DNA from: Pseudomonas sp. DC1.2
GTDB lineage: Bacteria; Pseudomonadota; Gammaproteobacteria; Pseudomonadales; Pseudomonadaceae
Assembly: GCF_034351645.1 (NCBI RefSeq)
Contig: NZ_CP133782.1
Span: forward strand, 3,043,001-3,107,000
Direction: 5' to 3'
DNA length: 64,000 nt
Of this stretch, positions 36,801 through 44,899 are shown piece after piece. Under the pieces are notes generated by a model. That model saw only the letters and a program-made list of their open reading frames with translations. It was not told the DNA's origin and did no database searches. How positions within the stretch are numbered: position 1 is the first letter of the stretch; every line of letters begins with the position of its first letter. The position numbers and the translations under genes were made by a program.

Positions 36801-39800
36801 GCACCAGGTTTTCCAGGGCCGGTGCGCCTTGGGCCGCGTCGCCGCGCAACAGTCGGTCGAGCACTTGCTGATTCAGCGTCAGGCCTTGGGGCAAGGCATT
36901 GCGCTGTTGTGCGGCAGCCAGAGCCTGAGCCGAGCCGATGTTGACCCCGCCAACGGCCAGTATCAGGTTGCGTGTGCCGAAACGTACCGAGTCATCCAGG
37001 CTGAAAGTGTTATCAGTGGCCACCGTGATCGAGCCTTCCGAATACAGTTGCGTCGTGCCGGAACAGGCCAGCCCTGGGCAGAGACCGACGCGCACTGCGC
37101 TAGGTCCCAGAAACGTCACTGCCGCGGCAGTCGGAGGCAGCACGTCGAGCCAGCCATTGGACACGGCCAACACGCCATTCTCGCCGGGCGCATAAACAAA
37201 ACCACTGCGTGAATCGTAGGGCGCCTTGCCCTGCCCCAAGGTGTTGATACTCGCGCCCTGCTCAATGACGATGCCATCGCTAGTGAGTCCGTTCGCCACT
37301 AAAAACACTTCCCCGGCCCTGAGCGTTGCTCCTTGACGCAGGTAAACATCGCGCAACTGAGCATTGAACGTCACCAGATTGCCGCCCTGGCCATAGAACA
37401 CACCCGGCAGCGCACCGATGGCCAGCCGCGGCGCCTTGAGCGCATTCAGTTCGCTGTCGTAGATCGATGGCCCAGCAAGACCCGGCGTCGCGGCCTGCCC
37501 GGCACTCAACACTTCAAGCGCACTGCCGCCGATGACGCCAACACTGCCTCCCAGCCCGTCACTGGCAGGCGCAAACGAGGCGCGGCCGTTGAAACTGAAG
37601 GTCTGTGCCGGATCGCCGGTGCCGGTGAAATTCAACAGCAAGGTCTTACCGTCCGCCTCAATCATCGGCCGGGGCACGCCTTTGAGGGCGGCGTCCGCTT
37701 TGGCAAACGCGGCATAACCGGTTTCGTTGTATTGCGAGTAACGGCGCAGTACATCGCCCGACGTCACAATCACCTGGCTGGACAGCGGATCACGAATCGC
37801 GCTGTTGGCGATCGATAACCGGCCCGAGGTCGCCCACGACCCATTACGCATGGCCAGACTTTTGCTCAGAGTACCGGCACTGGCCAGGCCATTGAGTTCA
37901 ACCCGGAATGCGCCGGGCAACAACGCATAACTGGCCGGCATCAGGGTGTAGGTGCCGGCCGGCAAGCCCGGCACGGCAGCATCGAGGGTGATGCGCTGGC
38001 CGATCACCGGGTCGCGTACCCCACGCTCACCCGCCAGCGGTGCGTAAGCCGACGCATTGCCCGGCACAATGGCGTACACCGGATTACTCGACAGCCCCGG
38101 CAAGGTAAAGCGGCCATCCACACCGTTTTGCAGCAACGGATTGTAGCGCGCGTCCGTTGAGCCGCCGCGTCCGGCGATAAACCCGGCGCCGGTCAATTGA
38201 CCACCGCCAGACAGATCCAATACCGCGTCCGGTTGTATCTCAATGCGCGGACTTTTCAGTGAAATGCCCACCGTCAGCAGGCTGTTGGCCGCACTGCCGC
38301 CCACGCCCGTCAGCTCCACGGTCTTGCCGTTGTACTGATAGTTCAGCCCGTCGATGGTGCCGCCATAGGGCATCAATACGCCGTCGCCGCTGACCGAAGT
38401 CAGGCTGCCCGGCAGGAACGACAGCGTGTTCAACACGTTGGGGGTCACGCCGAAGGTCAGCATGCCCAACGGAGCCCGGACCACGCCGCCCTGCTGGACG
38501 GTGCCGCCCTCCAGACTCAACTGACCGAACGCCGAATACGGCGCAGCCGGCAAGGTGTCGGTGGTGCGCCCGAGGATCAGGCTCGACTGAGTCGTCGTCT
38601 GAATGCTCGCCTTGGCCCCGGTGACCGGGTACAACTGCGCCGCCAACAGACTGAGGTCAGCGTTGCTCTGCAATTGCGTGACACCTGCGGCGTTGAGCGC
38701 TGAAGCACCGAGGAAACGCAGATCACCGGCGGTGCGCAAGGTGGCTTGCGCAAAGCCGCGACGATCCACCACCACACCCGGCCCCTGGTTTTGTTCCAGG
38801 GTGCCATGGGCGCCAAAGGTGACGTTATCGCGCACATCCATCAGCTCGGCGCTCAGCAGCAGTTGCGCGCGGCTGACATCGGTGGACAAACCGCCTTGTA
38901 CGGTCGGGCGCAGTGCCGCATCCGTACCAATGGCCGTCGCGCCTGCCAGGCGCAGGTACGGCGCCTGCAAAGACACACGGCTGTCACTCGCGGCGTTTGA
39001 CGCCAGTGCCAGCGAACCGGCGTAGAGGTTCAGGCTCTGTTTCATGCTCAGGTTGACGTCGCCGTCGAACGACAGAATGCCGTTGCTCAACAGCGACAGG
39101 TTGTCGAAACCGCCATTGACGATGCGCGCCACGTCCAGTCGTCCCTGACCATAGGCCAACGGCGCTGACGGATCGACCGCCGCGCCGGGAGTTTGCGAGA
39201 GGATTAATTCACGCGGGACGCGCACCCCGTTGTCGATGCTGCGTTTGAGGTACAGCCCCGTTTCGAGTGCCACCGACAGACTGCCGCCCGCCGCCCCCGC
39301 GCCGCCTGAGGCGGCACTGAGCTGACCGTCGATGACTAAGCCATTGTTGGAGCCCAAAGCAATCTTGCCGCCCGCACTGGCCAGGGTGCGAGCCCCCTGG
39401 TCGCGGATATCCAGTTGCGCCTGGGCGCCGTTAGCCAGCAGCCGCGAACCCTGCTCCAGCACCACGAACAGGTCTGGTGCCTGGGCAGCGCCCTGATCGG
39501 CGTCGATGTCGGCGCCGATGACGATGCTGCCCCCCGCGTCCACTCGACCATAACGCCGACCTTGGGCATCAATGGCGGTCACCGCCCGCGCACTGACATC
39601 AATCAACCCGCTGCTGCCCACGCGGATGGAGCGCTGATGAGCCGCCTCATCGAGACCGTTGGCGATAACGGCGGGATTGATCTGGCCCAGTGTCACCGCG
39701 CCGCCCCAGGCATTGAGCTGTCCGTTCACGGTCAACTGGCCGATGCTGGCGAGGTTCAATGCACGCCCCGGATCGACGCTCAACACCGCGCCCTGTTCAA

Positions 39801-42800
39801 CCATCAAACTGACATTCGGCCGGTCAGCCAATGGCGACAGCAACGTACCGGCGCTCAGGCTCAGGTCCGCGCCGCCGCGCTGGCTTAGCACGCCCTTGAT
39901 CGGGTCTTCCTGATAGAGCCCAGGGGTCCAGACTTCCAGCCACTGCGAGGTATTTAAACTGCGGTTGCCTTGCACCTCCGGAAGCAGGCGATACACCGGG
40001 CGCGTCACGTCCACCTGCGTGTCCGCCAGCACCGTCAAACCCTGGTTACCGGCGATGCGGTATTGACCGAAGCCCTTGTTAAAAAAATCGCCGGCCAACA
40101 CCAGCGTGCCGTCGTCCACCGCACCTTGCGCCTGTCCGATCTGCACCTTAGCGGCCTGAAGGTCGAGGATTCCGGCGCCCTCGACGCCGTAACCGAGCAG
40201 GTCGGCCCCGATCAACAAACGCCCGGTGGACGCACTGCTGCTAGCGTTAGCGGCCAGGGTGATGTCACCACCGCGACCGCCCTGCAGCGTGTTGTTGCTG
40301 AGTAATGTGGCGCCTGACGACACATCAATACGACTGCCTTGCTCCAGGACCACATCACCATTGCTGCGAATCGACACCGTGCCCCCAGCGCGATACGCCA
40401 CACCGTCACTGGCCACCTCGCTGAATGCTTGATTACGCCACAGCCCGCTGGCATTGAGGTTGACCCCACTGGCCACCCGCACCGAGCCCGGATTGCCCGA
40501 CGGAGCAGCCAGCAGGGTGTCTTCAATCTTGTCGTTGTTCAGTTGATTGAGCACGTTACCCAACTGCACGCTACCGCTGCGGGCGGTCAAATCTGCGTTC
40601 ACGTCGATGCGCGGACCGTACAGCGTGATGTCGCCACCAGCGGCTACCTGCAAGGCACCCGCGACCACAACCCGCTCCTTGGCGGCCACTTTGACCGCGC
40701 CCAGCTCGAAGCTATTGAGGCGCGTGCTGTCCAGGGTCAGACGGCCCTGGCGGTCGGTGGCCACGGCGTCGTCAAGACCGATGACGTCACCGATCGAGGC
40801 GTGCCCGTCGCTGAGGCTGACCTGATCCAGCACTGCCGCTAATTGTTGATTCAACGTGCCTGCGCTTTGCAGGTAACGCGGCACGAAACTGCCAACGACC
40901 AACTGTGCGCCACGGGCGACGCTGTTTTGGGTTTGCTGATAACCGTCGAGCCCGGCTTGCGGCGCCTGGGTTTGGCGGTCGCCCTGGAACGTCTTGCCCA
41001 GTAACTCGCCTTCGATCACCGCATTGCGGGTCGCCACCACCAGTTGCCCGGCATCACGGCCGACGCTGTAGCCGTTTTCAAAACGGCTGCGCGGCGCAAT
41101 CAACGCGTTATAGAAGTAGTCCGTCTGGCCCCAGCGCTCGCTATGGTTTTCGTAGCCTTTATAAACGCCGGTGTAGAGCAAATCGCCGGGCGCTCGGGAC
41201 ACTTCATACAGCCGACCGTCCGCGCCTCGGAGCCAACTCTGCTGGACCAAACCGCTTTGTACATCAAGGGTGCCACCCGACAAGTTGATCTGTGAGCCCT
41301 GCCGGGTCACCACATCATTGCCGGTAAACGTTACGTTCCCGCCCTGCGCCATCCACTCGCCGACCGTATGGTTTCGAGTGCCGAGGTAACCGCCGACCTC
41401 CAGCAAGCCGCCCGCGGTGTACCAACGGTCGGTAGCGTAACCGTTGACTCCGGCGGCGACATGCACCAGGTCGCGCACATCAACCCACACATCGGTGCTG
41501 TTGAGGCTGCCCTTCTCACGGTTGCTCGAAGCATCACGTTGCTCGTTGCCCTGAATGTTGACCTTGATGCTGTTGGATTCCATCGCCACTTTCACGCCAA
41601 CGGCACCGGACACGTCAATGATCGCGCCGTCACGCACCAAGCTACGCTGGCCGGCGCTGACCGCGACCTGGCCGCCCGTCGCCAACACGATCGAACCACT
41701 CTGAAAATCCACCGTGCCGCCGCTGACGATTTCGACCCGTGACTGATCCGTGCGGTCGGCCACTTTGCTCAGGTTGTCGAAACGACCGGTAGCGTTGTTG
41801 GGCAGCACACCGTTGAGGTTGTTGATCGCTGCCTGACGTTGGCTGTCCAGCGCCGAGGCGCCCTGCGCCAGCAAAATCGTACTGACACTGCCCTGGCCCA
41901 GGGTCACGCTGCCCGAGACGTCGCTCGCGGCATTGAGCAAATGAATACTGCCGCGCGTGTCCACTGAGGTGCTGGCCAGCAGCACACCGTTTTGCTGGAC
42001 CTGATGCCCGGTCAAGGTGATATCGCCTGTCGCCGCCTGAACAATCCCGCTGTTGATCGCCGTACCGGCCGTGCTGCCAACCTTGAGACCGGTCGCCACT
42101 TCGCTGCCCCGCGTCGTTGACTGTTGGTTGCCCTCGGTGCCGGCACCACGGCGGATGTAAAAGCTGTCGCCGGCGGCCAGAATGGTCTGGCCCTTGGGCG
42201 TGACAAGGCTCCCGTCATTGCGCACTTCGCTGCCTAACAGCAAGGTGTAACCACCGGCTTGGGTCGATGAGCCAGCAGCCTGCGTTTGCAGCAGCGCACC
42301 GCGTTGCACCTCGACCTTGCCGAACGCATCGCTAAAGGTCGGTTGCGTCCCGTTGAGATCGACGTACAAACCGTTCTTCGCAAACTGGTCATCGCTGATG
42401 GTCGCCGCAGCGGCGACCAGGTTGCGCACGTTGACCTGGCTGCTACCGGTGAAGAGGATGCCGTTGCGGTTGACCAGCATCACGGTGCCAGGGGCGTTGA
42501 TCTGCCCGGCAATCACGCTGGCACGGGCATTCGGGTCATTGACTCGGTTGAGCACTGCCCAACTCGATTGCTGAGCGAACTCCACGGTCGTGTCACGGCC
42601 GACGTTGAAAGTCTCCCAGTTCAGAATCGCCTTGTCGGCGGTTTGCTCGATGCGCACGTGGGTCTTGCCGTCCGCCTGCGTTTGTTGTGGCGCACTGGCG
42701 TTAACCCAGCCTTGGGTCAGCGCATTGCCGTCCACCTTCAGACCGCCCTCACCCAGGCCATTAGGCACGCTTTGCGGCTGCCCCAGCGCAAACTGGCGGC

Positions 42801-43128
42801 CAGCGGCTTGTGCCGCTTGTTGCGCAGCAATCGCCGACACGGTGTTATTCAGGTTGTCGATTGACTGTTGCAACTGCTGAGTGACCCGCTGTTGCTGCGC
42901 CAACGGTGGTGGCGCGCCGGGCAACCCACCACCGGGCCGCGCAGCACCACTGGCCTGGGCCGCGCCCTTGGCGGCAAACCAATCGGAACTGAACGCTGTC
43001 GCCGCGTCGGCACTGCCGGCAATCATCAGCAACGCCATGGCCTGGGCCAACGGTTTCAAACGCAGCAGCGGATGCTCCGCCAGGCGTGCAGGGACATTCA
43101 GATCAGGCGTGGTTGTACCGCGAGGCAT
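30844..43128 (-). CDS. giant two-partner-secretion exoprotein (TpsA, PdtA-like filamentous haemagglutinin) with DUF3739
   Basis: A 4094-residue secreted protein. The start at 43128 (MPRGTTTPDLNVPARLAEHP) follows AAGGAAGAG and begins a long signal peptide ending near GSADAATA. Residues 76-110 are Gln/Ala-rich, probably coiled. The TPS secretion domain (about 115-340) contains HVRIEQTADKAILNWETFNV and VNRNGILFTGSSQVNVRNLV, with NRNGI at 220-224 in place of the classical NPNG(I/L) motif. Thousands of residues of beta-helix repeats follow. A C-terminal DUF3739 region runs from VYFAELKAGGREYNTVGAAR through GGDIQVLTPGGRQVFGIEG to VSGNVNIAALTVVNAANIQT. There is no CdiA-type toxin end and no immunity gene. 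P. aeruginosa PdtA has similar size and neighbours. Export requires the TpsB at the window's right end. Confidence 0.93.
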   Translation of the reverse strand: MPRGTTTPDLNVPARLAEHPLLRLKPLAQAMALLMIAGSADAATAFSSDWFAAKGAAQASGAARPGGGLPGAPPPLAQQQRVTQQLQQSIDNLNNTVSAIAAQQAAQAAGRQFALGQPQSVPNGLGEGGLKVDGNALTQGWVNASAPQQTQADGKTHVRIEQTADKAILNWETFNVGRDTTVEFAQQSSWAVLNRVNDPNARASVIAGQINAPGTVMLVNRNGILFTGSSQVNVRNLVAAAATISDDQFAKNGLYVDLNGTQPTFSDAFGKVEVQRGALLQTQAAGSSTQAGGYTLLLGSEVRNDGSLVTPKGQTILAAGDSFYIRRGAGTEGNQQSTTRGSEVATGLKVGSTAGTAINSGIVQAATGDITLTGHQVQQNGVLLASTSVDTRGSIHLLNAASDVSGSVTLGQGSVSTILLAQGASALDSQRQAAINNLNGVLPNNATGRFDNLSKVADRTDQSRVEIVSGGTVDFQSGSIVLATGGQVAVSAGQRSLVRDGAIIDVSGAVGVKVAMESNSIKVNIQGNEQRDASSNREKGSLNSTDVWVDVRDLVHVAAGVNGYATDRWYTAGGLLEVGGYLGTRNHTVGEWMAQGGNVTFTGNDVVTRQGSQINLSGGTLDVQSGLVQQSWLRGADGRLYEVSRAPGDLLYTGVYKGYENHSERWGQTDYFYNALIAPRSRFENGYSVGRDAGQLVVATRNAVIEGELLGKTFQGDRQTQAPQAGLDGYQQTQNSVARGAQLVVGSFVPRYLQSAGTLNQQLAAVLDQVSLSDGHASIGDVIGLDDAVATDRQGRLTLDSTRLNSFELGAVKVAAKERVVVAGALQVAAGGDITLYGPRIDVNADLTARSGSVQLGNVLNQLNNDKIEDTLLAAPSGNPGSVRVASGVNLNASGLWRNQAFSEVASDGVAYRAGGTVSIRSNGDVVLEQGSRIDVSSGATLLSNNTLQGGRGGDITLAANASSSASTGRLLIGADLLGYGVEGAGILDLQAAKVQIGQAQGAVDDGTLVLAGDFFNKGFGQYRIAGNQGLTVLADTQVDVTRPVYRLLPEVQGNRSLNTSQWLEVWTPGLYQEDPIKGVLSQRGGADLSLSAGTLLSPLADRPNVSLMVEQGAVLSVDPGRALNLASIGQLTVNGQLNAWGGAVTLGQINPAVIANGLDEAAHQRSIRVGSSGLIDVSARAVTAIDAQGRRYGRVDAGGSIVIGADIDADQGAAQAPDLFVVLEQGSRLLANGAQAQLDIRDQGARTLASAGGKIALGSNNGLVIDGQLSAASGGAGAAGGSLSVALETGLYLKRSIDNGVRVPRELILSQTPGAAVDPSAPLAYGQGRLDVARIVNGGFDNLSLLSNGILSFDGDVNLSMKQSLNLYAGSLALASNAASDSRVSLQAPYLRLAGATAIGTDAALRPTVQGGLSTDVSRAQLLLSAELMDVRDNVTFGAHGTLEQNQGPGVVVDRRGFAQATLRTAGDLRFLGASALNAAGVTQLQSNADLSLLAAQLYPVTGAKASIQTTTQSSLILGRTTDTLPAAPYSAFGQLSLEGGTVQQGGVVRAPLGMLTFGVTPNVLNTLSFLPGSLTSVSGDGVLMPYGGTIDGLNYQYNGKTVELTGVGGSAANSLLTVGISLKSPRIEIQPDAVLDLSGGGQLTGAGFIAGRGGSTDARYNPLLQNGVDGRFTLPGLSSNPVYAIVPGNASAYAPLAGERGVRDPVIGQRITLDAAVPGLPAGTYTLMPASYALLPGAFRVELNGLASAGTLSKSLAMRNGSWATSGRLSIANSAIRDPLSSQVIVTSGDVLRRYSQYNETGYAAFAKADAALKGVPRPMIEADGKTLLLNFTGTGDPAQTFSFNGRASFAPASDGLGGSVGVIGGSALEVLSAGQAATPGLAGPSIYDSELNALKAPRLAIGALPGVFYGQGGNLVTFNAQLRDVYLRQGATLRAGEVFLVANGLTSDGIVIEQGASINTLGQGKAPYDSRSGFVYAPGENGVLAVSNGWLDVLPPTAAAVTFLGPSAVRVGLCPGLACSGTTQLYSEGSITVATDNTFSLDDSVRFGTRNLILAVGGVNIGSAQALAAAQQRNALPQGLTLNQQVLDRLLRGDAAQGAPALENLVLNARDSVNFYDSVELSTLDQNGQSRLQRLVLGTPAIYGYGAASDQATIRTGTLVWNGTSTPAAPPVANGAGTGNGLLDIQVGTLEFGYGPNSQANNSDSQRLALGFNQVNLTATQRITANHNGGLKVYAAQGDYVAGSGFSYSGGDLRVSTPLWTGEAGSVNRIKAGGAVTVSGIAGLSAGTADASALGAELALEGRSVWLDSTVRLPSGKLTLSSAGDLTLGDAAQIDLAGRELLLNDVRKYSWGGDLILKSETGSIRQAAGSVIDLSARNNRAGLLSAYALNDAAGLVDLQGHILGNASGDYNAGGTAVPYAAGGVDIRAQSVGDFAALNQRLNRDQVVGSRSFQLKRGDLVIGNELKANEVNVSVDNGSLTVLGTVDASGRQVGSIRLAGKTGLMLANTAVLDAHSTQLRVDSYGKIIDSPNRATVELTAQDGTLVLAGGSRIDVRHGTDAPLGNGAGQRDGRMLGTVELNAPRLGAASSGDIDIDASGPLIVQGARSITLNAVQRYTDAPTASGNGANGRPYQVIDQAYLDGKHVESTMFIDAALANTALLNGKLAGLNNATYADAFHVRPGVQIASATADGDLVISGDVDLSGYRYASLNPHSQKTAVYGSGEPGSLVIRAGGNLDVYGSVTDGFMPPDSADAPGRTDGNGWLLIPGKQPFGGDLVVPRGDIALADGTQYPAGSVLNYDLPFKAMTLKAGTQLPNVLVLDTPLNLAAGTLLSATVRDGNGNVLYAAGTLLTSAVSLPSGVRLDAGSRFSVDVAVQAGVWPKGVALPESGLVQSGINTLPIGGLIPAETDVKLADGVDVIELRPSVNGQQGKNWALATMLPQGSQSWSMRLVAGADTHAADSRTTQVATDSGSLRLADPHYLSKRDAGGTMLVWTADNIFGYPEGEVVPPDLLAQGLCDFPGSCEEKVIPGKVVPQTQLYSVLRTGTGDLDVLSAGDFNLQSLFGVYTAGTQSASLATGSTDPWQQPRGRQADGSVLGVNASAYEPLTQGSAYQAWYPEQGGNLRLNAGGQLQGDTLGRKQDPLGLPQQHASAAVGNWLWRQGMGNGSAIPTAWWINFGTFVAQDNSAPALVGFTGIGTLGGGNLDVKAAGDAGLLAYSGATANQVQRSQGLNLAVGSSGRIASDGRLVLTGGGDLRVNIGGTLNPSAQAREAANGVTSDLNGTLVNLRGALQLRAGAVGVLDLIYGSAAAFNDPQESRSYDAYVSTKASARGGVTVVAGDSGVQLNSRGDLVLDGVGDPGRLQMQNATGFTDASGVYHDGGGYSGFSLWTPNTAIDLFSAGGNLTPFLKTETNQSLNTPAVGGRMFYPSILRAVAPYGSLYYGVSASSATGLSSTFSLMTAPSANAELQLIAGNSIYAGGYAVTQSGADPARIATPFNPVFGGTNASGGVIYSNFSADVYKEVNSFPLFTFGANAFSNQAWPDRQPVRFYAINGDIIGLRTGEILRFPDVGNQVRYEGSGPLKVMAGRDIVNAGLPLGTSTAVDTTVSGVNGQSTGNLIVHSRADDISIVSAGRDIRLSTFNVAGPGLLEVSAGRNLYGAGPGVGQVYQEGGFNSIGNVDARSSVSEGGASISLIVGAGAKGPNYQGLLSRYLGPGAIKNYSAELSQWLGERFGFNGDERQAADYFAALPAEQQRVFARKVYFAELKAGGREYNTVGAARSGSYARGREAIAALFPTQDVAGNAIHYNGDVTLYGGAGIHTDFGGDIQVLTPGGRQVFGIEGAAPPSTAGVITQGSGDIQLYAHDSILLGQSRIMTTFGGSIFGWSAQGDINAGRGSKTTVVYTPPKRTYDTWGNVTLSPSVPSTGAGIATLNPIPEVAPGDIDLIAPLGTIDAGEAGIRVSGNVNIAALTVVNAANIQTQGKSSGVPLTASVNTGAITSASSAATSATQAAEDVARQQQAAGRQNQASVFTVQVLSFGSEQLAPSRDGANRAPAPAYNPNSAVQVLGAGALDEQARQQLTEEERGQLTL

Positions 43129-43272
43129 CACTACTCTTCCTTTTGTCATTCTCGGAACGGGCTGCTGCAACGACAGGCGCTGCTGATATGGGGTTAGGCA
43201 GTTGGCGTGGGTCAGGACCGAACACTTGTCACGCAAAGTTCATATAGGTGGGGTAAGGCCACGCTGCCCACG

Positions 43273-43306
43273 CAAAAAATCGACAGCGCCCTACAGGCCG
43301 CTGCCG
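43273..43306 (-). terminator. Rho-independent terminator after the DING/PstS-like gene
   Basis: On the minus strand CGGCAGCG (43306-43299) pairs with CGCTGTCG (43288-43281) with one G-U pair, followed by TTTTTT (43279-43274). It separates the phosphate-binding protein gene from the exoprotein promoter region (43129-43272), in which no reliable regulatory box was found. Confidence 0.7.
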
Positions 43307-43355
43307 ATCGTTATCGCTGTCGCCAGACCGCGCGACGTGACTTCAGACGCTTGCC

Positions 43356-44519
43356 TTACGGACGACCCAGACCGTTGCAAACGCTGACGTTAGCGATGTC
43401 CAGGCCGTCGCTGTAGCCGTTGTCGAGGAAGGTTTTCTTGATTTCAGCCGCGAACGCAGTAGGCAGGCTGACGAACGAGTGCTGAGCAATCGTCACGGCC
43501 TTGGCGCCGGTGTAGAGGTCGTTGAAGAAGCTACGAATCGAAGCGGCATCGGCAGCCGTCGTGTAGCACTGACCCACGAGGAAGTTGGTGTAGCCCACGA
43601 TTGGGTAGCCAGCCGTTGGCACAGGTTTGTCACCACCGGCCGCGTTGCTGCCGAAGGTCGGGACCCATTTCAGCGGGTTGGCACGGTCGGCAGCGGTGGC
43701 CGGAGCGGTAGCCGTTCCCAGGGCGGTACGCGCGTTGGCCAAAGTCGGCAGCGGCGCAGTGCCCGCAGCGACGGCGGCTTTGCTGACGCGCGCGACCACC
43801 GCGTTACTGTTGACGTTGACGTAGTCAGGGCTGACATAACCGATGGTGCCATCGGTGGCGTTAACCGCAGTCACCATGTCAGCGCTGGTTGCAACAGCCT
43901 GCCAGGTCGCCGGTTCAACACCGATGTTGGCGGTGGTGAATGTACCGCTGACACCAAACTTGGTAGGGCAAGAATCATTGAGGAAGCGAGCCAGCAGTTC
44001 CGTCGTGCCGCTGCTGCCGGAACGGTAGATCACTTTGATCGGGGTGTTGTCAGCCGTGCCCAGCAACGTCCCCCAGGTAGTGATGTCGCCGGAGAACACG
44101 CCACACAACTGGGCCGCGCTCAATTGCAGCGTGGTCACGCCGGCGCGCTTGTACGCAATGGTCACCGCGGTGCCCACCGAGGGCACCTGGATCAATTTGC
44201 CGAAGGTCGCGCCATTGGCGTTGGTGTAGTTAGTGAGTTCAGCGGCGGTCAGCGCCGAGTCGCTGCCGGCGAAGTCCACTGGCGTGCCGGCGGGCTGGCC
44301 GATCGAAGCGGCAGCGTTAGTCAGAAAAGCCGTCTTGCCGGCACCGCTGCCGACACCGGTGTAGCTGAAGTCGGTCGGTAACAAACGTGGCAGGGTCGAT
44401 GTACCGTTGTAGAGGTTTTCCGGCAGGGTTGCACCGCCACCGACAACAGCGGCCATGGCGTGGGCCGAGGTCAGTGCGGCAACAGCCAACGAGGCTGCGA
44501 TCATAGTGCGCTTAAACAT
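43356..44519 (-). CDS. DING/PstS-like phosphate-binding secreted protein (LapA-like)
   Basis: A 387-residue protein with signal peptide MFKRTMIAASLAVAALTSAH, cut near AMAA. The mature start VVGGGATLPENLYNG matches the DING-family GGGATLPQ signature. The phosphate-site segments follow: FSYTGVGSGAGKTAFLTNAA, DFAGSDSALTAAE, VIYRSGSSGTTELLARFLND and the C-terminal SVCNGLGRP. Such proteins bind phosphate or have phosphatase activity; in P. aeruginosa a relative next to the hxc genes (LapA) is the Hxc substrate. The start is ATG 44519 with AAGGAGCTT upstream. Placement between the type II secretion genes and the exoprotein suggests it is the substrate here too. That is inference. Confidence 0.87.
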   Translation of the reverse strand: MFKRTMIAASLAVAALTSAHAMAAVVGGGATLPENLYNGTSTLPRLLPTDFSYTGVGSGAGKTAFLTNAAASIGQPAGTPVDFAGSDSALTAAELTNYTNANGATFGKLIQVPSVGTAVTIAYKRAGVTTLQLSAAQLCGVFSGDITTWGTLLGTADNTPIKVIYRSGSSGTTELLARFLNDSCPTKFGVSGTFTTANIGVEPATWQAVATSADMVTAVNATDGTIGYVSPDYVNVNSNAVVARVSKAAVAAGTAPLPTLANARTALGTATAPATAADRANPLKWVPTFGSNAAGGDKPVPTAGYPIVGYTNFLVGQCYTTAADAASIRSFFNDLYTGAKAVTIAQHSFVSLPTAFAAEIKKTFLDNGYSDGLDIANVSVCNGLGRP

Positions 44520-44899
44520 GAAGAAGCTCCTTTCATCGTGTTCATACGGGGAGTGATGTGCTCGTTAATGACGCCATGGCGCTCAAAACCTTGCCTTGCT
44601 CTGAAGGGCGTATGGGGTGAGGCCATGGGTTAAACGTTCGCAGCTTCCGGTGACAGATAAAGGAAAAAACCTCGGGTGCCGAGCGTGACTTTTTCGGGAA
44701 ATTCACGGGTGTTTACCGACACTTTTGCAGGGGCTTGAGACGAAGGGTTTGCCATCGATGGCAAGGCTGACCTGCAAGGGTTGCTTTGCCGTTGCACATG
44801 ACAAAACAACGAACCCGAGAATGGCTCGGGTGCAGGTGTGTTGAGGTGAAAAATGTGCGGATTATTTTTTGATGCGCTCTTCACGATCCGAAGAAGCTG
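44520..44899. other. 380-base region between gspF and the DING-like gene
   Basis: It should contain the promoter of the DING-like gene. One CTGTCAC half-site (about 44659-44653, minus strand) resembles a Pho-box repeat, but no second repeat follows at 11-base spacing. A short open frame (44630-44884, minus) has no ribosome site or recognisable family and is not called. A terminator-like hairpin lies at 44813-44831. Confidence 0.5.
44801..44831 (-). terminator. probable terminator of the type II secretion operon
   Basis: ACCCGAG (44813-44819) and CTCGGGT (44825-44831) form a perfect 7-bp stem with a 5-base loop. On the minus strand it is followed by TCGTTGTTTTGT, a loose T-rich tract. It lies about 70 bases after the gspF stop. 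Confidence 0.55.

Noticed and set aside
30844..43128. CdiA contact-dependent inhibition toxin
   Set aside because: The C-terminus is DUF3739 with no VENN-type motif, toxin domain or immunity gene.
43225..43260. Pho-box-like TTGTCAC...TTCAT upstream of the exoprotein
   Set aside because: The second repeat matches poorly and the orientation is opposite to the gene; not enough for a call despite known phosphate control in P. aeruginosa.
44630..44884. 84-codon open frame upstream of the DING-like gene
   Set aside because: No ribosome site, no recognisable family, and it lies across the probable promoter and terminator.
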